Part shown: one piece after another, positions 7,935-17,937 of the stretch
Numbering within the stretch: position 1 is the first letter of the stretch
How the letters are laid out: each line of letters opens with the position of its first letter
Assembly: GCF_000682715.1 (NCBI RefSeq)
Contig: NZ_AWFH01000063.1
Coordinates: 1-64,000, forward strand
From: Hyphomonas atlantica corrig.
GTDB taxonomy: Bacteria; Pseudomonadota; Alphaproteobacteria; Caulobacterales; Hyphomonadaceae
Length of the DNA stretch: 64,000 bases
Reading direction: 5' to 3'
The notes under the pieces: model-generated
The model's database searches: none
What the model was told of the DNA's origin: nothing
Seen by the model: only the letters and a program-made list of their open reading frames with translations
Made by a program: the position numbers and the translations under genes

Positions 7935-10433
7935 TTGACTTGGAGAGGTAAGTCGAATTCTTGCGCGAGCATCTCGCGTTCCGTTCTGGTCTCCACCATG
8001 ATGGGCGCTTCCATCGTGATTTTAGGCGCGTGCGCAGGTGGCGGAGGCGGGGGTGGAAGCTCCGCTGTTACGCCATTGCCGCCTCCTCCGCCGCCTCCGC
8101 CCCCTCCGCCGCCGCCCTCGAACCCATTTCCGGATCAGATTGCGGAACCTTCCGCTTTCGAAACGCGCGAATATAATGCCACGGTTGGGTTGCCGATTAT
8201 CGGGGCTTCGACGGCGTATGCGCTGGGTGCAACGGGGCAGGGGCAGGTGATCGCTGTCATTGATACCGGGACAGACGCCGACCATCCAGATCTGGAAGGC
8301 GCGGTGGTGCAAATGTATGACGTTTGCGCGGACACGGAATGTTCCGGCTTTGATGAGAATGGAGACCGCGTCAACATCCGCCGACAGCCAGGTGACATCG
8401 ACACTGGTGGGCACGGGACTCTTGTTTCCGGCGTTATTGCGGCTCGGCGCCAGGATGATTTCAATTCTTCGCTGGATGATAACACGCCGAATGGAATTCA
8501 GGGCGCGGCCTATGAGTCATCCATTCTGGATATTCGAGCGGATTCGCCGGGCAGTTGCGGCCGGGAAGGCGAGGATGACGACTGCGTCTACAACGACAGA
8601 AATCTCGTTACAGCAATTGAGTATGCTGTGGATCAAGGGGCGACCATTATCAACATGTCGCTGGGGGGAGACATTGATAGTGACCCCACTCTCGAAAACG
8701 CAATTCGTGCAGCGGCGAATGCAGGCGCGCTCGTGGTCATCTCCGCAGGTAACGATGGAGAACCGGCGGGGACGGATGAAGAAGGAAACCCGACTGAAGC
8801 CAAGGGTGAGATTCCGAACGAGCCAGCTTACATCGCCGGCGAGGCTTCGTCCTTGGGGCGAGTTGTGGCCGTCGGGGCGGTTGATCCGGATGGAAAGCTC
8901 TCGGACTTCTCCAACCGCGCTGGTACCGCATCTCAATCCTATTATCTCCTGGCGCCGGGCGAAGGTGTAATCTCGACTGGACCGGACGACGATGTGGCAT
9001 TTCCAGACCTTCCCACATGTGCCGTAGGAGAGTTTGAGGGCTGTAATGACGCTGATAGTGAGGGTGACTATTATCGGATCGCCGGTACATCTTTTGCCGC
9101 GCCATACGTGGCGGGTTCGTTGGCCCTCTTGCTGGACGCATTCCCGAATTTGAGATCGCAGCCAGAGGTCGCGCTCCAGATTTTGCTGGATACTGCGACA
9201 GACTATGTGGATAGCACGCCTGACATCATTACCGGTGAGGTCGCCGGCGTCGGCACGGATAGTGTATCGGGTGTGGGGCTTTTGAATCTGGAAGAGGCGT
9301 TTCGTCCGCAGGGCCAGCAAAACCTCGACTTCGGCTCTGAAAAGGTCAGTCTGATCGACGCTGTGGCACCAAGCGGCGGCGCGTTCGGGGACTGGGCGTC
9401 GAATTCTGGCGCGTTCAACAAGCTTGTGTTTCAAGACAAGTACCAACGCGGATTTCAATTCAACGCAGACGGTGTGGCGGCGGCTTTCCCTACAGATGCC
9501 CTGGGGTCGCGCCTGGTCAATTTCGATACGCGAGCGGATTGGGCGGCGGGGGAATCCTACGCTGTGAATGCGGGCAATATGTCTTTCAGCTGGGCACAGG
9601 CCCGCCTTAAGGAAGACCCTACCGCGCCGTATCAGGAAGATCCCCAATCCACGTTCAAGATGCGCTACAGTTTTGGTGAGAGCCAGGTCGAATTTGGCCG
9701 CGGTGGCTCGCTGACCCATCTTGCGCCCGATATTTCCCTGTTGAACGAGCCAGGCGTCGGCAATGCGTTTTCGACCGGTGGTGCGTGGGCGAAATTCAGT
9801 CACGTCATAAGCGATGATCTCGTCATGGACATCTTTTCGGCAGAACATGGCGCTCGTAGCCAGTCTGGATTTATGTTTGGTCGCGATGAGCGGACATGGT
9901 CCGTGCGCGCAGGGGCATCGTTTATCTCGGATGAGAATACTGCGCTTGGTGGATCACTGCAGGCCCGTTTTGGTGCAGAGGATCAGACCGAGATGACGGC
10001 CTATGCATTGGAAGGGGCCTGGCTGTCGGGGGCTGGATGGATTGTGTCGTCCGGGCTTGAGATGGCAAGTGTCGAGTTGCCGGGAATTGACGCCGAAGGC
10101 ATCTGGACGAGCCGGTGGTCATTGGGTGCAGACCGTGCGCTGGGCGACGGGCGGCTGCATCTCATCGTGGCGCAACCTCGGCGCGCGGAATCTGGACACC
10201 TCAATCTCGATGCTCCAATCGGCGTGGATTTGAACAGTCAATTGATCCGTACTCTGGTAAAAGCAGAGCTGACACCAAGCGGCCGGCAGATCGATTATGA
10301 AACCCGCTATACATTTGGTTTGACCGATACCTGGTCGGGCGAGGCGGCAGCGGTGATTTCGACTTCACCAAACCACATTTATGGTGCGGAAGATCAGGAG
10401 GCGCTGTGGATGCGGCTGTCGACGCCATGGTAA
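7935..10433 (+). CDS. Lipidated S8 serine protease autotransporter
   Basis: Predicted surface-exposed subtilase. Order: signal peptide ending in lipobox LGAC (Cys about 33), a glycine run and a polyproline run (residues about 35-65), peptidase S8 domain, then a C-terminal region of about 290 residues with alternating beta-strand character ending in Trp, as outer-membrane barrels do. The triad is visible: Asp in IDTGTDADHPD (about 111), His in GGHGTLVSGV (about 161), Ser in AGTSFAAPYVAG (about 387). The architecture matches the lipidated autotransporter proteases NalP and SphB1. The frame opens with a GTG at 7875, but GGGAGG at 7922-7927 lies seven bases before the TTG at 7935 and gives a compact signal peptide, so I chose that start. 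Natural substrates are unknown. Confidence 0.85.
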   Translation: MTWRGKSNSCASISRSVLVSTMMGASIVILGACAGGGGGGGSSAVTPLPPPPPPPPPPPPPSNPFPDQIAEPSAFETREYNATVGLPIIGASTAYALGATGQGQVIAVIDTGTDADHPDLEGAVVQMYDVCADTECSGFDENGDRVNIRRQPGDIDTGGHGTLVSGVIAARRQDDFNSSLDDNTPNGIQGAAYESSILDIRADSPGSCGREGEDDDCVYNDRNLVTAIEYAVDQGATIINMSLGGDIDSDPTLENAIRAAANAGALVVISAGNDGEPAGTDEEGNPTEAKGEIPNEPAYIAGEASSLGRVVAVGAVDPDGKLSDFSNRAGTASQSYYLLAPGEGVISTGPDDDVAFPDLPTCAVGEFEGCNDADSEGDYYRIAGTSFAAPYVAGSLALLLDAFPNLRSQPEVALQILLDTATDYVDSTPDIITGEVAGVGTDSVSGVGLLNLEEAFRPQGQQNLDFGSEKVSLIDAVAPSGGAFGDWASNSGAFNKLVFQDKYQRGFQFNADGVAAAFPTDALGSRLVNFDTRADWAAGESYAVNAGNMSFSWAQARLKEDPTAPYQEDPQSTFKMRYSFGESQVEFGRGGSLTHLAPDISLLNEPGVGNAFSTGGAWAKFSHVISDDLVMDIFSAEHGARSQSGFMFGRDERTWSVRAGASFISDENTALGGSLQARFGAEDQTEMTAYALEGAWLSGAGWIVSSGLEMASVELPGIDAEGIWTSRWSLGADRALGDGRLHLIVAQPRRAESGHLNLDAPIGVDLNSQLIRTLVKAELTPSGRQIDYETRYTFGLTDTWSGEAAAVISTSPNHIYGAEDQEALWMRLSTPW

Positions 10434-10801
10434 GGGCCGCAGTAATCTCTCTAACCGCATGCTTCATGCTGCCCGGCTGCACTACCCTGCCTTTCTTTGG
10501 GGCGACTTGCCCCGAAATTACAGATACGTCCGCGTGGATCAACAGGATGCCGGGGCCGGGCCAACCATCTGGCGGCAAGCTGCATGTCGTGGTGCGCGTG
10601 GCGGATGACCAGTCCTGGATGCTGACGCCCCAATCCGGACACTCAGAGGGGCTTTTGGTTCTCGACCTATCAAAGGGCGGGCCATCCGTGCCCGGCACAG
10701 CGGCTTACCAACAGTCGCGCAAGCCTTTACCTCAGCACATTCAAGTGCAGTGCCAAGGCAAGCGTGTCGCGACTATTGATGAGATAACTGTCGCGTACTG
10801 A
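10406..10801 (+). CDS. Small putative lipoprotein, unknown function
   Basis: 131-residue product with no recognised domain. A hydrophobic stretch ending in LPGC (Cys about 25) reads as a lipoprotein signal peptide, implying a membrane-anchored periplasmic protein. The start is a GTG placed five bases after AGGAG, inside the end of the autotransporter gene, so the two overlap by 28 bases and are probably translationally coupled. An in-frame ATG at 10427 lacks a good SD. The coupling suggests a helper or partner of the protease, but that is inference only. Confidence 0.65.
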   Translation: MDAAVDAMVRAAVISLTACFMLPGCTTLPFFGATCPEITDTSAWINRMPGPGQPSGGKLHVVVRVADDQSWMLTPQSGHSEGLLVLDLSKGGPSVPGTAAYQQSRKPLPQHIQVQCQGKRVATIDEITVAY

Positions 10802-10807
10802 GATCGG

Positions 10808-11989
10808 CTAGTTCGTGAGGTGCTTGAGATCGTCCACAAGGTCTGTTTTTTCCCAGCTGAATCCGCCCGCGTCCGTCGGTGTGCGACCAAAGTGGCCGTA
10901 GGCGGCGGATGGTCCATAGATTGGCCGGTTCAATTTCAGATGTGTGCGAATTCCCTTGGGGGACAGGTCGAAGAGCTCCCGCAGCGCTTTCGCGATGCGT
11001 TCTTCGTCCACATTGCCGGTTCCGTGTGTGTCGACATAGATGGAGAGGGGTTGAGCCACACCAATCGCGTAGCTGACCTGAATGGTGCAACGGTCAGCCA
11101 ATCCTGCCGCGACGATGTTCTTGGCGAGGTAGCGCGTCGCATAGGCCGCGGAACGGTCGACCTTAGAGGGGTCTTTGCCGGAGAACGCGCCGCCGCCATG
11201 CGGGGCCGCACCGCCATAAGTGTCAACAATGATCTTGCGCCCGGTCAGGCCCGCATCCCCGTCAGGTCCGCCAATCACAAATCGCCCGGTCGGGTTGACA
11301 TAGAATTTGTCTTCCGCGGGGAACCAGCCGTCCGGTAAGACGTCCTTGATCACAGGGCGGATGATTTCCCGCAATTGGTCCAGTGTGGCGCTATCCTTGT
11401 GCTGGTGGGAAACGACGAGGGCATTCACGCCAACCGGCTTCGATCCTTCGTATTGAAGTGTTACCTGGCTCTTGGCGTCTGGCTCCAGTTCAGGGTGGGT
11501 GCCGTCATGACGTAATTGCGCCAGCCGTTGAAGAATCTGATGTGAGTACACCAGAGTGGCTGGCATCAGTTCCGGTGTTTCGTTTGTGGCATAGCCGAAC
11601 ATGATGCCCTGATCGCCTGCGCCCTCTCCGCCATACAAGCCCTGGCCTTCCTCAACGCCTTGAGCGATCTCGACCGATTGGCCATGAACATGGTTGGCGA
11701 TTTCCATATTCTCCCAATGAAAGCCATCTTGTTCGTACCCGATGCGTTTGACGACATCGCGCGCAGCCTGGTTCATTTCGTCATGTGTGACCTCGGCGCC
11801 ATTATTGGTGCGAACTTCGCCGGCCAGAACGACGCGATTGGTGGTCGTGAGGGTTTCTACCGCTACTTTGGAAGTTGGATCACGCGACAGGAACAGATCC
11901 ACAATCGCATCCGAAATCTGGTCTGCGACCTTGTCCGGATGGCCTTCAGAGACGCTCTCGCTGGTGAATTCGTGACTGGCAAGTTTCAT
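10808..11989 (-). CDS. metK: S-adenosylmethionine synthetase
   Basis: Makes S-adenosylmethionine from methionine and ATP in the cytosol. The 393-residue protein shows all hallmark motifs: GHPDK near residue 17, [12 protein letters not shown] (the ATP-binding hexapeptide region) near 123, and [16 protein letters not shown] near 263. It is the last gene of an ahcY-purU-metK operon, 29 bases after purU. No SAM riboswitch could fit in that gap. Its 3' end faces the small lipoprotein gene six bases away. Confidence 0.98.
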   Translation of the reverse strand: MKLASHEFTSESVSEGHPDKVADQISDAIVDLFLSRDPTSKVAVETLTTTNRVVLAGEVRTNNGAEVTHDEMNQAARDVVKRIGYEQDGFHWENMEIANHVHGQSVEIAQGVEEGQGLYGGEGAGDQGIMFGYATNETPELMPATLVYSHQILQRLAQLRHDGTHPELEPDAKSQVTLQYEGSKPVGVNALVVSHQHKDSATLDQLREIIRPVIKDVLPDGWFPAEDKFYVNPTGRFVIGGPDGDAGLTGRKIIVDTYGGAAPHGGGAFSGKDPSKVDRSAAYATRYLAKNIVAAGLADRCTIQVSYAIGVAQPLSIYVDTHGTGNVDEERIAKALRELFDLSPKGIRTHLKLNRPIYGPSAAYGHFGRTPTDAGGFSWEKTDLVDDLKHLTN

Positions 11990-12018
11990 GGGTCCTGTCT
12001 TTCTGTTCTTCGTTCTGC

Positions 12019-12873
12019 CTAGCGGGCAAAAACGACTGTTTTTCCGGCATTGATGAAAATGCGATGCTCGGCATGCGCCTTCACGGCACGAAGCAAAGCG
12101 TTACCTTCCAGATGGCGGCCGCTTTCGATCATGTCGGCCGGGCTGAATGTGTGGTCGACTGCTTCCGTCAGCTGCGTGATGATCGGGCCTTCATCAAGGT
12201 CTGCCGTCACATAGTGGGCCGTCGCGCCAATCATTTTTACACCGCGCGCATGGGCCTGGTGATAGGGGCGTGCGCCCTTGAAGCCCGGCAGGAAGGAGTG
12301 GTGGATGTTGATGCATTTCAGCTCGAGCCGCCGGCAGGCTTCATCGCTGAGCACTTGCATGTAGCGGGCAAGCACGACGAGGTCCGCGCCGGTTTCCTCC
12401 ACAATGTCGAACAGGCGGGCTTCAGCTTCCGGTTTGGTTTCCTTCGTCACCGGCACATGGAACCAAGGCAGTCCCCAATGGGCGAAATCGTCCCTCAGCG
12501 TTTCATTGTTCGAGACGATCCCGACAATGTCGATGGGCAGTTCGCGCCGGCGGGCCGCATAAAGCAGCGTGTTTGCGCAATGCTCCGACTTGGACACCAT
12601 AAGCAGGGTGCGGACAGCTTCGCCTTCCGGATGAACTGACCAGTCTGCGCAGAGTTCCTGGGCCATGGTTGCCAGATCGGTTTCAAGGCCGGACGGCAGG
12701 GCATCCGATGTGCCATGGAACACAAGGCGCGCGAAGAAGCGGCCGGTTTCCGCATCGCCGAATGTCCGCGACGCGGCAATAAAGCAATCATGACGCTCCA
12801 TCAGCTTTGCCAGTCCGGCGACGAGACCGACCCGATCCGGACAGGCAAACTTCAGGATATGCGAACGCGACAC
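12019..12873 (-). CDS. purU: Formyltetrahydrofolate deformylase
   Basis: Hydrolyses 10-formyl-tetrahydrofolate to formate and tetrahydrofolate, adjusting the one-carbon pool. The 284-residue protein has an N-terminal ACT-type regulatory domain (about 1-80, [17 protein letters not shown]) and a formyltransferase-type catalytic domain. The latter carries [19 protein letters not shown] and [13 protein letters not shown], holding the catalytic Asn/His/Asp set. It sits between ahcY (14 bases upstream) and metK (29 bases downstream). In E. coli PurU responds to methionine and glycine, so placing it in a SAM-cycle operon makes metabolic sense. Confidence 0.95.
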   Translation of the reverse strand: MSRSHILKFACPDRVGLVAGLAKLMERHDCFIAASRTFGDAETGRFFARLVFHGTSDALPSGLETDLATMAQELCADWSVHPEGEAVRTLLMVSKSEHCANTLLYAARRRELPIDIVGIVSNNETLRDDFAHWGLPWFHVPVTKETKPEAEARLFDIVEETGADLVVLARYMQVLSDEACRRLELKCINIHHSFLPGFKGARPYHQAHARGVKMIGATAHYVTADLDEGPIITQLTEAVDHTFSPADMIESGRHLEGNALLRAVKAHAEHRIFINAGKTVVFAR

Positions 12874-12887
12874 TGTGGAGACTCGAC

Positions 12888-14282
12888 CTAGTAGCGGTAA
12901 TGTTCAGGCTTGAACGGACCAGCCGCATCCACGCCGATGTAATCGGCCTGCTCGCCGGACAATTCGGTCAACTGTACGCCCAGCTTTTCCAGATGAAGCA
13001 TCGCAACTTTCTCATCGAGGTGCTTGGGCAGGGTGTAGACCTTGTTCTCATACTGCTCGCCGCGCGTATGCAGTTCGATCTGGGCGAGAGTCTGGTTGGT
13101 GAAGGAGGCCGACATCACGAAAGAGGGGTGACCCGTGGCATTGCCGAGGTTCACAAGGCGGCCTTCAGACAGGAGGATGATCCGTTTGCCGTCCGGGAAG
13201 GTAATCATGTCCACTTGCGGCTTAATGTTCGTCCACTCGAAATTGCGCAGGCCTTCGACCTGAATTTCATTGTCGAAATGGCCGATATTGCAGACGATGG
13301 CCATGTCCTTCATCGCGCGCATATGGTCGACGGTCAGGATGTCCTTGTTGCCGGTCGCCGTGACGAAGATGTCGAACTTAGGCGCAGCTTCGTCCACGGT
13401 CAGAACTTCATAGCCGTCCATCGCAGCCTGAAGGGCGCAGATCGGATCGACTTCGGAGACGGCAACACGTGCGCCGGAACCGGACAGTGACGCGGCAGAG
13501 CCCTTGCCGACATCGCCATAGCCGGCGACAAAGGCTTTCTTGCCCGCCATCATGACATCTGTTCCGCGACGGATCGCGTCAACGAGCGACTCTTTGCAAC
13601 CATATTTGTTGTCGAATTTCGACTTGGTGACAGAGTCGTTGACGTTGATGGCCGGGAAGGGGAGTTCGCCCTTCTTCTCAAGCTGGTACAGTCGGTTCAC
13701 ACCGGTCGTCGTTTCCTCGGATACGCCGCGGATTGCAGCCTTGGTCTTGGCAAACCAGCCGGGCGATGCGGCCAGACGTTTCTTGATCTGAGCGAACAGG
13801 AATTTCTCCTCTTCCGAGCCCGGCTTTTCCAGGAAGGACGGATCGGATTCGGCGCGCTCGCCGAGGATCAGATACATGGTTGCGTCGCCGCCATCATCCA
13901 GGATCAGATTGGCGCCGGTACCGTCATGCCAATGGAACATGCGGTCAGTGAATTCCCAGTACTCCTCCAGCGTTTCGCCCTTATAGGCGAAGACTGGCGT
14001 GCCATTCGCCGCGATCGCAGCCGCGGCATGGTCCTGTGTCGAATAGATGTTGCACGACACCCACTGGACGTCCGCGCCGAGCGCTTCGAGTGTCTGGATC
14101 AACACAGCCGTCTGGATGGTCATGTGCAGCGAGCCGGCGATCTTCGCGCCTTTCAGGGGCTGCGACGGACCGAACTCCTCACGCGCGGCCATCAGGCCCG
14201 GCATTTCCGTTTCTGCGATGGCGATTTCCTTGCGGCCAAACTCTGCAAGGGAAATATCTGCGACGCGATAGTTTTCGGCCAT
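12888..14282 (-). CDS. ahcY: Adenosylhomocysteinase
   Basis: Removes the methyltransferase by-product S-adenosylhomocysteine by splitting it to adenosine and homocysteine with a bound NAD. The 464-residue protein includes the NAD-binding turn [10 protein letters not shown] and the C-terminal tail PEHYRY, whose Lys/Tyr-type end closes the NAD site of the partner subunit in this family. It has the roughly 40-residue insertion usual in alphaproteobacterial enzymes. It is the first gene of ahcY-purU-metK. The 45-base upstream gap between the preceding terminator and the start holds an AAAGGA ribosome-binding site. I could not make a SAM/SAH riboswitch from it. Confidence 0.97.
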   Translation of the reverse strand: MAENYRVADISLAEFGRKEIAIAETEMPGLMAAREEFGPSQPLKGAKIAGSLHMTIQTAVLIQTLEALGADVQWVSCNIYSTQDHAAAAIAANGTPVFAYKGETLEEYWEFTDRMFHWHDGTGANLILDDGGDATMYLILGERAESDPSFLEKPGSEEEKFLFAQIKKRLAASPGWFAKTKAAIRGVSEETTTGVNRLYQLEKKGELPFPAINVNDSVTKSKFDNKYGCKESLVDAIRRGTDVMMAGKKAFVAGYGDVGKGSAASLSGSGARVAVSEVDPICALQAAMDGYEVLTVDEAAPKFDIFVTATGNKDILTVDHMRAMKDMAIVCNIGHFDNEIQVEGLRNFEWTNIKPQVDMITFPDGKRIILLSEGRLVNLGNATGHPSFVMSASFTNQTLAQIELHTRGEQYENKVYTLPKHLDEKVAMLHLEKLGVQLTELSGEQADYIGVDAAGPFKPEHYRY

Positions 14283-14334
14283 ATCAATGATCCTTTATAC
14301 GTTTGTATCGCGGCTAACATGTCATACAAAAAAA

Positions 14335-14362
14335 GGCAACGCGCGAAGTGCGCGTTGCCTTG
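14335..14362 (-). terminator. Rho-independent terminator of the aminotransferase gene
   Basis: On the minus strand a 10-bp perfect stem GGCAACGCGC/GCGCGTTGCC with a five-base loop is followed by TTTTTTTG. It lies 25 bases after the stop of the DegT-family gene and separates it from ahcY. Confidence 0.9.
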
Positions 14363-14386
14363 GATTACAAGTGCATCCTATGTCGG

Positions 14387-15547
14387 TTACCCGTTGAACG
14401 CCCTGATCGTATCTATGACGCGTGTCTGGTCGGCTTCTTCCAGATAGGGGTGCATCGGAAGAGCGATGACGTGTTTGCTCGCGGCTTCCGTGACGGGGAG
14501 GGTGCCGTCGGCGGGTTTGAAGCGGGCGCAGAAATCCTGTTCGTGGATTGGTACGGGGTAATAGACGGCGGTCGGGATGCCCTGACCGGAAAGATGCGCC
14601 TGCAGGCCGTCACGATTGTCATGCTCAATGACATATTGCGCCCATACGCTCTTGCCACCCGCGATGACGCTGGGCACGCGCTTCACGTGTCCGGTCAGGC
14701 CCTCGGCGTAGCGGTCCGCCACAATCTGGCGCTTCTCGATCTCGTCACCGAAGATCTTGAGCTTTTCCAGCAGGACCGCAGCCTGGATCGTGTCGAGCCG
14801 GGAATTCATACCGACGCGCAGGGAGAGGTATTTGGGGTCATGATGGAAATTGCGCTCGGCGGCATCGGTCGGCGTAACTTTGCCATAGACGCGCAAGGAT
14901 TCGATGCGCTCGGCGAGCTTGGCATCGTTCGTGATGATCGCGCCGCCATCGCCGTAACAACCCAGCGGCTTTGCCGGGAAAAAGCTGGTCGTGGCAATGT
15001 CGGCCCAGTCTGATGGATGTTGTCCGTTCAGCGTGCAGCCATAGCCCTGCGCCGTGTCGGCAATCAGCTTGAGGCCGAACTCGTCACAGATGGCCTTGAT
15101 TTCGGGGTAGTTGGCCGGCTGGCCGAACAGGTCGACGGCGATCACGACTTTCGGCGTCAACTTGCCCTCGGCTTTCACCGCCTCGATCTGCTGGCGTAGA
15201 TGCGCCGAGTCCATGTTGTAGGTGTCTGGCAGAATGTCGACGAAAACTGGCGCTGCACCGAGCCACGGCACGACCTGCGCTGTCGCAACAAAGGTGAAGG
15301 AGGGGCAGAATACCGCGTCGCCCGGTTTCAGTTCCCATGCCATCAGGGCAAGGGCGAGGGCGTCGGTGCCATTCGCGCAGCTGACCGAATGCGAGGCTCC
15401 GCACCAGGCTGCGAGCTGGTTTTCCAGTTCCGTCACTTCCGGGCCGAGCACATAGCGGCCGCTTTCAACGACCGACTGGATCGCCGTGTTGACTTCGGAC
15501 TCGATGCGCTTGCGCTGGGCCTGAAGGTCGATGAAGGGAAGGGACAT
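14387..15547 (-). CDS. DegT/DnrJ/EryC1 family sugar aminotransferase (WbpE-like)
   Basis: PLP-dependent enzyme that aminates a keto group of a nucleotide sugar for surface polysaccharide. The PLP lysine lies in FFPAKPLGCYGDGG, a motif shared with WbpE of Pseudomonas, which makes UDP-GlcNAc3NA. SRLDTIQAAVLLEKLKIF and LPMHPYLEEAD also match WbpE-type members. The frame runs back to a TTG at 15610; the ATG at 15547 (MSLPFIDLQAQRKRIE) matches the family N terminus and gives 386 residues. The partner dehydrogenase and oxidoreductase of a Wbp pathway are not in this window, so the exact sugar is inferred. Confidence 0.85.
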   Translation of the reverse strand: MSLPFIDLQAQRKRIESEVNTAIQSVVESGRYVLGPEVTELENQLAAWCGASHSVSCANGTDALALALMAWELKPGDAVFCPSFTFVATAQVVPWLGAAPVFVDILPDTYNMDSAHLRQQIEAVKAEGKLTPKVVIAVDLFGQPANYPEIKAICDEFGLKLIADTAQGYGCTLNGQHPSDWADIATTSFFPAKPLGCYGDGGAIITNDAKLAERIESLRVYGKVTPTDAAERNFHHDPKYLSLRVGMNSRLDTIQAAVLLEKLKIFGDEIEKRQIVADRYAEGLTGHVKRVPSVIAGGKSVWAQYVIEHDNRDGLQAHLSGQGIPTAVYYPVPIHEQDFCARFKPADGTLPVTEAASKHVIALPMHPYLEEADQTRVIDTIRAFNG

Positions 15548-15639
15548 GATGGGTGGGGCCTGTATTTGGTTCGTCCTGCGCGACCTACGCCGCGCCGCCG
15601 ATTCGCTCAATTCACATCATGTTTCAATTGCAGCTGATC

Positions 15640-16323
15640 CTAGACGCGGGTGAACGTCACGACGGACCCTTCACAATAGTCGGCATCGTAGACAAAGTTG
15701 TTGCGATCCAGAATCTGGAAGACCTCCCGGACTCCTTCCAATCCGAAGACCTTCGGATGGATTTCCATGATGATTCGCTTCAGCGGGCTGAAATCGAGGT
15801 GACGGAAAAGATCCAGTTCACCGCCTTCAATGTCGGAGATGAGCGTGTCGATCCTGTTGTCCCGAATATGTTTCGAGACGTCACGGGTAGGAACGCGCAC
15901 GGTCATGACATCGTCTCCGCCAGCCCGGTCGATACCCGATCCCCAGAAAGCCTTGGCGACCCCGAATTCAATGAATCCCTTTTCGAGGATTTCAGGATTT
16001 GCGACGAATGCCCCCTGAATGACATCCACGCCTTTGATCTTGTTTCGCTCGTGCGTGCGATGGATGTGAGGGATGAGCCGCTCATCGGCTTCAACAGCTG
16101 TGTAATGTTGCGGCTGGACTTGAGAGCAGACAGCCGCGGAAATAAATCCGAGGCCCGCGCCGAGTTCCAGAATCCGGTCTTCGGGTTGGATCACCTGTCG
16201 TGCGAACTTGGCCTCTCTCTGTTCGTAACCACCCTTCTTGATCCTGTGGATAATTCTCTCATTGGCGACTTGCTTGTCGACACTGATATCAATCTGGGTC
16301 TTGCCGTGCGTTACAAACATCAT
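15640..16323 (-). CDS. FkbM family methyltransferase
   Basis: SAM-dependent methyltransferase of 227 residues. The class I SAM motif ILELGAGLGFIS lies near residue 51, and the FkbM signature is DTLISDIEGGELDLF near 160. FkbM-type enzymes next to polysaccharide genes usually O-methylate sugars. It follows the aminotransferase gene in the same direction but lies 93 bases upstream of it, and it diverges from the sulfotransferase across a 374-base gap. The acceptor is unknown. Two consecutive ATGs leave the start uncertain by one codon. Confidence 0.85.
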   Translation of the reverse strand: MMFVTHGKTQIDISVDKQVANERIIHRIKKGGYEQREAKFARQVIQPEDRILELGAGLGFISAAVCSQVQPQHYTAVEADERLIPHIHRTHERNKIKGVDVIQGAFVANPEILEKGFIEFGVAKAFWGSGIDRAGGDDVMTVRVPTRDVSKHIRDNRIDTLISDIEGGELDLFRHLDFSPLKRIIMEIHPKVFGLEGVREVFQILDRNNFVYDADYCEGSVVTFTRV

Positions 16324-16697
16324 GTTGGGGGAATCTCCAAAGGAAGCGGGATTTTGGCCTGCGGCCGACCGGATTGTCGAATAAGGATCCTGGACAAGTG
16401 CTAATAATTCAAATCACTTCACACATGTTCGGAACGTTCGGGAACCCCCACTTTAGCTGTGGTCAGGTGTCCGGCGCTAGGGTCAAAGGGCAGAAAATTG
16501 TCACTCAGGCCTCGCATTTCAGTGCCACTGACAAAAATTGCTGCGCTTCTTTCGCAAATCTCATTTGATGGATGCTCCTGTCGCTGCAGGAACTGGGGAA
16601 GAAAGTTGAGTCGCTTGTGAACGGGCGCGGCTTCCGGTTTTGCATTTTGGCGCCGAGCGATTACAGAGCTAGATTCGAAAAGACGAACAGTGAGATT
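16324..16697. promoter_or_regulatory. Divergent intergenic region, FkbM gene / sulfotransferase
   Basis: A 374-base gap between divergent genes, so both promoters should lie here. The only pattern seen is an alternating GTTC/GAAC array at 16427-16445 (GTTCGGAACGTTCGGGAAC). Its half-sites resemble those of alphaproteobacterial LexA boxes, but the spacing is not the required seven bases. The plus-strand frame of the sulfotransferase is open back to 16572, but that extension lacks family similarity. Confidence 0.4.
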
Positions 16698-17894
16698 ATG
16701 AAAGCAATTGTACATATAGGTACCCCGAAAACCGGCACGACGACTGCGCAGGCAAGGTTTTCAGATGCGCGCCGCACTCTTCTGGAAAACGGGATCCTGT
16801 ACCCTCACTCTCTCGGGGCAAATCATCATCTGAAACTGGCAACAGCGTCACGCCTGCCCACCCGTCCCGAACGGGGTTTCAAGATGAACGATATCAAGAC
16901 TGAAGAAGATCATGCTGTGTTCTGCTCGACATTGCGGAGCGAATTCGAAGCCGAACTTGCCACTGCAAAAGCCCGCGGGGCCCATACCTGTCTGATCTCA
17001 AGCGAATGGTTGTATGACCGTCTCACAATTTCCGAAGAAATCGCGAGACTGAAGGAGTTCCTGGTCCCTCTGTTCGAGGACGTTATCGTGGTCGTCTGGC
17101 TGCGCCCTCAGGTGGAGTTTCTGCTATCTCTTGCGTCCACGCTCTGCCGGAATGGCGGGAGAGTGAACAAGCCGAAACTGAAGAGGCTGATCGCCAGCAA
17201 GGAGACGCTTTACTATAATGAGACCCTCTCGCTCTGGGAGGAAGTGTTCGGAGAAGACAAAGTCCAAGTCTATGCATACACCCGGCAACCGGATGTCGTC
17301 GGCACGATACTTGGCCTGGCTGGGACCGATGCCGAACTGGACGGGGCGGGCGACCGCATGAATTCCAAGCTGAGCGTCCAGACGATGGCCATGGCCAATC
17401 AGATCAGGGTGCCCCATGCAAACCGCGCGTTCGATGCAGGCTGGAACAGGAAGCGGTATTTTCAGGAAATCGACTCGACGGAAAGTCTGGAAATCGACCT
17501 GAAATTCGCGAAGGAAATCCACGCCGTTTTCGAAAAAGGAAACAAGGCCCTGATCGCCCGCAGGGCTGATCTTTCAAAGGATGACCTCACCCCCAAATGG
17601 TCCCGGTTCGGATCTTCATCGAACATCGAGCTGCTGGAACAGGACTGCGCGTTTTCGTCTGAACTGTCTCAATTGATCACCATGATGGAGAACGAGCTCA
17701 AGATCCAGCAAGCGCAGACTGAAATGGCGCTTGCTGAGGTCCAGATGCTGAAATCGGCTCCAAAGGCGGCACGCCGCCATCTGAAAGAAGCGAAACTGCA
17801 ATTGAAGGCAGCCTCGACGGGCAAGAGCATCCCCGAGAGCCTGAAAGCAGCAAAGCGGAAACTCGTAAGCCTGAAGGAAAAAGCGCGGCAATAG
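16698..17894 (+). CDS. Sulfotransferase-like protein with C-terminal coiled coil
   Basis: Predicted PAPS-dependent sulfotransferase. MKAIVHIGTPKTGTT at the N terminus is the 5'-phosphosulfate-binding loop of the P-loop sulfotransferase fold. Further landmarks are ISSEWLYD and VVWLRPQVEFLLSLAS, which resembles the 3'-phosphate-binding strand and helix. The last 80 residues or so are Lys/Glu/Ala rich and heptad-like, probably a coiled coil. The ATG at 16698 was chosen because it puts the PAPS loop at the N terminus; the frame runs back to 16572. Position between capsule genes suggests polysaccharide sulfation. 398 residues. Confidence 0.75.
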   Translation: MKAIVHIGTPKTGTTTAQARFSDARRTLLENGILYPHSLGANHHLKLATASRLPTRPERGFKMNDIKTEEDHAVFCSTLRSEFEAELATAKARGAHTCLISSEWLYDRLTISEEIARLKEFLVPLFEDVIVVVWLRPQVEFLLSLASTLCRNGGRVNKPKLKRLIASKETLYYNETLSLWEEVFGEDKVQVYAYTRQPDVVGTILGLAGTDAELDGAGDRMNSKLSVQTMAMANQIRVPHANRAFDAGWNRKRYFQEIDSTESLEIDLKFAKEIHAVFEKGNKALIARRADLSKDDLTPKWSRFGSSSNIELLEQDCAFSSELSQLITMMENELKIQQAQTEMALAEVQMLKSAPKAARRHLKEAKLQLKAASTGKSIPESLKAAKRKLVSLKEKARQ

Positions 17895-17898
17895 CCGC

Positions 17899-17937
17899 AA
17901 AGCCCAGGATCAGCTGTCCTGTAAGGCTTTCTTTTTC
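17899..17937 (+). terminator. Terminator of the sulfotransferase gene
   Basis: Interrupted hairpin AAAGCC/GGCTTT with inner AGGA/TCCT pairs, followed by CTTTTTC, just after the sulfotransferase stop. It overlaps the 3' end of the convergent ABC ATPase gene. Confidence 0.6.

Noticed and set aside
8022-9848. Long minus-strand ORFs opposite the S8 protease gene (for example 8517-9848)
   Set aside because: They are antisense frames kept open by codon bias; their products are Arg-rich with no domain, and the plus-strand protein has full S8 motifs.
14283-14334. SAM/SAH riboswitch upstream of ahcY
   Set aside because: Only about 45 bases remain between the preceding terminator and the start, and I could not fold a known SAM-II, SAM/SAH or SAH aptamer.
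16427-16445. LexA (SOS) box between the FkbM and sulfotransferase genes
   Set aside because: GTTC/GAAC half-sites are present, but spacings are 5 and 6 bases, not the 7 of alphaproteobacterial boxes.
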